In this document: piece by piece, positions 63,661-64,000 of the stretch
Numbering within the stretch: the first letter of the stretch is position 1
How the letters are laid out: every line of letters starts with the position of its first letter
The notes under the pieces: model-generated
Databases searched by the model: none
What the model was told of the DNA's origin: nothing
What the model saw: the letters and a program-made list of their open reading frames with translations, nothing else
From: an uncultured Alphaproteobacteria bacterium
GTDB taxonomy: Bacteria > Pseudomonadota > Alphaproteobacteria > HIMB59 > GCA-002718135
Direction of reading: 5' to 3'
Length of the DNA: 64,000 bases
NCBI GenBank assembly: GCA_902596365.1
Contig: CACJTT010000003.1
Location: 30,743 to 94,742, forward strand
Made by a program: the position numbers and the translations under genes

Positions 63661-64000
63661 ATGGCTGTATTTACTAAATTAGAAAAGAATGAGATAGAAG
63701 ATTTCTTAAAGGATTATTCTATTGGTAATCTTATTTCATTTGATGGAATTATTAAAGGTACTGAAAACACAAATTATAAAATTATTACTTCAAAAAATAA
63801 ATATATTTTAACAATATTGGAAAAAAGAGTGCACCCACAAGATTTACCTTTTTTTATGGATCTTCAAAATGAATTAGTTGCTCATGGCTTTGATTGTCCT
63901 CTGCCTGTTAAAAATAATAAAAAATCAATAATTAATAAACTTAAAGATAAAAATGCAGTAATAATTACTTTTTTACAGGGGGAAAATTTAACCAATGTTA
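63661..64000 (+). CDS. thrB: Homoserine kinase (partial, runs off window)
   Basis: The ATG at 63661 opens a frame that continues to the window end (about 113 residues). It reads MAVFTKLEKNEIEDFLKDY, SFDGIIKGTENTNYKI, ILTILEKRVHPQDLPFFMDL, GFDCPLPV, and AVIITFLQGENL. This matches the APH-fold (type II) homoserine kinase of alphaproteobacteria, which phosphorylates homoserine for threonine synthesis. The 3' part, including the catalytic HGD block, lies outside. Confidence 0.92.
   Translation, partial: MAVFTKLEKNEIEDFLKDYSIGNLISFDGIIKGTENTNYKIITSKNKYILTILEKRVHPQDLPFFMDLQNELVAHGFDCPLPVKNNKKSIINKLKDKNAVIITFLQGENLTNV

Overview
The window is one gene-dense, strongly AT-rich stretch (roughly 30% G+C by eye, not computed). 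It comes from a streamlined marine-type alphaproteobacterium. Alphaproteobacterial markers are a CcrM-type GANTC methyltransferase, a DUF1013/TrcR protein, DUF1192, ApaG, an ATP synthase with separate b and b' subunits, and the block mutY-DUF721-dsbA-smc next to atpI-atpB-atpE. Very short spacers, ATGA/TAATG overlaps and several overlapping convergent 3' ends suggest a reduced genome of the SAR11/HIMB59 (AEGEAN-169) kind. I cannot place it more exactly. No gene-free stretch exceeds 300 bases, and I see no CRISPR array, insertion sequence or integrase.

Layout. 0-5 kb: end of transketolase, GAPDH, a small unknown gene, EF-P, inositol monophosphatase, L31, DUF1192 and TrcR. 5-10.2 kb (minus): a coupled lipid/light-damage operon of photolyase, FAD oxidoreductase, DUF1365, cyclopropane-fatty-acid-synthase-like methyltransferase and DUF2878. 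10.2-11.4 kb: L33 and TrhO. 11.4-29 kb: a methylated-amine/one-carbon region with metF, fhs and soxBDAG on plus, and dimethylglycine dehydrogenase-etfB-etfA-etfQO plus a DmdA-like protein on minus. 29-38.5 kb: OmpA-like lipoprotein, ApaG, TrkH, argDF, an ABC-2 permease, RecX, an AI-2E-type permease, MscS and glutathione peroxidase. 38.6-40.7 kb: groESL under a perfect CIRCE operator. 40.8-44.6 kb: SppA, a GT61 glycosyltransferase, tRNA-Arg(ACG), an SH3 protein, a sulfotransferase and tRNA-Gln(TTG). 44.6-51.5 kb: ispE, a TPR protein, UDG, lytic transglycosylase, MoaB, RNase HII and CcrM. 51.6-55 kb: an accessory segment with a secreted Cys-rich protein, a stand-alone inverse-autotransporter barrel, an (R)-amine-transaminase-like enzyme and a TSUP permease. 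55-64 kb: mutY, DciA-like, dsbA, smc, atpI-B-E-F'-F, a lipoprotein, ispH and the start of thrB.

How the genes work together. Dimethylglycine dehydrogenase passes electrons through its operon-encoded ETF and ETF-QO to quinone and makes sarcosine. SoxBDAG turns sarcosine into glycine. Both release methylene-tetrahydrofolate, which MetF can reduce and which, after conversion by FolD (not in this window), Fhs can convert to formate and ATP. This is the lower half of glycine betaine breakdown.

The observations most worth following are: a probable 94-nt plus-strand small RNA with an anti-Shine-Dalgarno CCUCCC and a cUUCGg terminator (21.0 kb); a sulfotransferase gene framed by an intact tRNA-Gln and a decayed tRNA-Gln copy (43.6-44.6 kb); an inverse-autotransporter barrel lacking a passenger and coupled to a separate secreted Cys-rich protein (51.6-53.2 kb); an SMC with arms about half the usual length (57.2 kb); three GANTC sites in the 62-bp ccrM leader (50.4 kb); and a family-4-like UDG with no cysteines at all (46.8 kb).
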